Positions 39,046 through 39,945 of a stretch of DNA of 39,945 nucleotides are shown piece after piece. A model generated the notes under the pieces. The model was given only the letters and a program-made list of their open reading frames with translations, made no database searches and was not told the origin of the DNA. Position numbers and translations under genes: made by a program. The first letter of the stretch is position 1; each line of letters starts with the position of its first letter. The DNA is from an uncultured Treponema sp. (GTDB taxonomy: Bacteria > Spirochaetota > Spirochaetia > Treponematales > Treponemataceae), in contig CALDIB010000023.1 of assembly GCA_937902125.1 (NCBI GenBank), positions 1 through 39,945 of the forward strand, written 5' to 3'.

Positions 39046-39125
39046 ATGCCCTGTTCCTACAAATTGTCATTTGTAGGAATAAAGCACCGCGTTTCCAGAC
39101 TGGGGTGAAAACGCTAGATGTGGGG
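39046..39125 (+). repeat. Double-hairpin repeat, copy B
   Basis: About 80 bp, direct copy of 37690-37768. The first stem is intact. The second has decayed on its left arm (CACCGCGTTTCCA), so pairing is partly lost. It overlaps the last codons and stop of the DUF2442 gene. Confidence 0.9.
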
Positions 39126-39371
39126 TATATCAGCGGATTCAACACTGTTATAATATAAGTCATCAGGACAAATATCCTGCCCGTCTGGCCATTCAATATT
39201 AAATCCGTTTGCTTTTACAGAAGAAAAATACGGTTTATCATGTAGCTTTCCAAACCAGGAACCTTTAATATAGGGAGTTACATCAAAGGATTTCTTTTCA
39301 CCATTATCAAATTCAAGGAGCAGTTTGTAATTATCCTTGGGAATTGCTTTTATTACTGTCGGTCTTAACAT
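39114..39371 (-). CDS. DUF2442 family protein
   Basis: 85 residues, DUF2442-like (PVIKAIPKDNYKLLLEFDNGEKKSFDVTPYI and the FNIEWPDGQDICPDDLY ending are typical). These small proteins are found beside DUF4160 proteins in mobile toxin-antitoxin-like pairs and may be the DNA-binding or antitoxin partner. It starts 10 bp after the DUF4160 stop, with an AAGGGGGC ribosome site. Its last codons and stop lie inside repeat copy B, so the C-terminus (PHI) is contributed by the repeat. Confidence 0.85.
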   Translation of the reverse strand: MLRPTVIKAIPKDNYKLLLEFDNGEKKSFDVTPYIKGSWFGKLHDKPYFSSVKANGFNIEWPDGQDICPDDLYYNSVESADIPHI

Positions 39372-39381
39372 TCTTGCCCCC

Positions 39382-39648
39382 TTATTTCAAAGGTTCAATT
39401 TTAAAGAACTGTTCTCCCTCTTCAAGGAGTTTCCAGTTTGCCATCAGTTCTTCCTTATGAATTTCTATCCATGCTTCAACCAGTTTCTTTTTTGAAGACG
39501 AGATAGTTCCTTCTATCTGTTCACCTTCCAGCGAAAAAACGGATTCATCATCACCGCAGATTACATGAATATGAGGAAGATGATGCTTACCGCCTTTTTC
39601 ACTTTGCATTCGGATTATGATTCCATAAAACATTGATAACACTGGCAT
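39382..39648 (-). CDS. DUF4160 family protein
   Basis: 88 residues, DUF4160-like: MPVLSMFYGIIIRM, then the conserved HHLPHIHVICGDDESVFSLEG and a helix ending VEAWIEIHKEELMANWKL. Proteins of this family pair with DUF2442 and are regarded as toxin-antitoxin-like, without a settled mechanism. It has a perfect AGGAGG site and an extended -10 promoter close upstream, and is the first gene of the two-gene operon. Confidence 0.88.
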   Translation of the reverse strand: MPVLSMFYGIIIRMQSEKGGKHHLPHIHVICGDDESVFSLEGEQIEGTISSSKKKLVEAWIEIHKEELMANWKLLEEGEQFFKIEPLK

Positions 39649-39666
39649 TTGTTTCCTCCTGACCTT

Positions 39667-39675
39667 ATTATAGCA
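39667..39675 (-). promoter_or_regulatory. Extended -10 promoter of the DUF4160/DUF2442 operon
   Basis: Minus strand TGCTATAAT followed by AAGG, 18 nt before the start codon and just ahead of its AGGAGG site. Confidence 0.6.
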
Positions 39676-39901
39676 CAGTTTTGGTTAACTTGATAACTTG
39701 TGGGAGTAAAGCACAGTCTATTAATTAATATACAATAAAATTTTTGTATAGTAATTAAAGATATTTTTTTTGCATTTTTTCAAAATTACTACCGACAAAA
39801 AGAGGAATCATATTTTCTGAAAAAAATTTCTTATCCTTTGTGTTGTAATGCTTTCCTTTCAAAATCATTGTCAATAATAATATTAGTTTTTTGGCCTTTC
39901 G
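39676..39901. other. AT-rich intergenic stretch without a visible gene
   Basis: About 225 bp with no credible coding frame. It contains a TATACAA/TTGTATA stem near 39730-39751 and TAGTAATT/AATTACTA arms near 39750 and 39784. Nothing else was recognised. Confidence 0.5.
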
Positions 39902-39930
39902 CTGAAAATTGTGGGTAAATATGGTAAAAT
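39902..39930 (+). promoter_or_regulatory. Promoter at the right edge, leaderless spacing
   Basis: CTGAAA (39902-39907), 17-bp spacer and an extended -10, TGGTAAAAT (39922-39930), then 6 nt to an ATG at 39937. The geometry is the same as for the other leaderless candidates. Confidence 0.5.
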
Positions 39931-39936
39931 CCCCTC

Positions 39937-39945
39937 ATGGAAACA
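39937..39945 (+). CDS. Predicted start of a gene cut by the window edge
   Basis: Only three codons (Met-Glu-Thr) are visible. The call rests on the promoter 6 nt upstream and not on the coding sequence. Confidence 0.3.

Overview
The window looks like chromosomal DNA from a gut- or rumen-type Treponema (Spirochaetota). This is inferred from the gene content: flgM behind a sigma-28-type promoter, many lipoproteins with relaxed spirochaetal lipoboxes, a group B-type [FeFe] hydrogenase, a cytoplasmic GH35 beta-galactosidase, cysE, and treponeme-style hypothetical proteins. No rRNA, tRNA, CRISPR array or complete insertion sequence was recognised.

Layout. 1-1153: an acyltransferase behind a long structured leader, AT-richer than its surroundings. 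1573-6958: a SulP transporter, an AAA_14/DUF4143 ATPase behind a 33-bp tandem repeat, and a repeat-bearing lipoprotein divergent from an XRE regulator with three matching operator-like sites between them. 7002-13765: 5'-nucleotidase lipoprotein, N6-adenine methyltransferase, DUF2130 coiled-coil/nuclease-like protein, DUF1846 protein and a fructosamine-kinase-family protein. 13824-21532: membrane-anchored hypothetical, TPR protein, TraB-family protein, radA, cysE and a YcxB-like remnant. 21556-25005: GH35 beta-galactosidase with a strong promoter and LacI-type operator, convergent with an iron-ADH-fold protein lacking all its metal ligands. 25095-28420: flgM, rsmI and a three-gene operon (small protein, CDF metal exporter, unrecognised soluble protein). 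28550-31460: duplicated DUF1538 membrane protein, tandem P-II-like protein and biotin ligase, with overlapping ends. 31542-37528: HisA-HisI-HisE fusion, PAS-only sensor, MTA/SAH nucleosidase, GT4 glycosyltransferase and [FeFe] hydrogenase. 37690-39675: an AT-rich accessory island with an orphan Rhs C-terminal tip carrying a pesticin/lysozyme-like toxin domain, a small lipoprotein as likely immunity protein, a DUF4160/DUF2442 toxin-antitoxin-like pair, and two direct copies of a ~79-bp double-hairpin repeat bracketing the toxin/immunity cassette.

Two points cut across the window. First, at least ten genes without a usable Shine-Dalgarno have a -10 box only 6-8 nt upstream of the start codon, usually with a -35 box 17-18 bp further up. 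This predicts leaderless mRNAs and predicts a new gene start at the right edge (39937). Second, many intergenic gaps are filled by long perfect hairpins, often overlapping stop codons.

The best candidate for a little-described system is the repeat-bracketed Rhs-tip lysozyme/lipoprotein pair. The DUF1538 plus tandem P-II operon and the adenine methyltransferase/DUF2130 pair come next.
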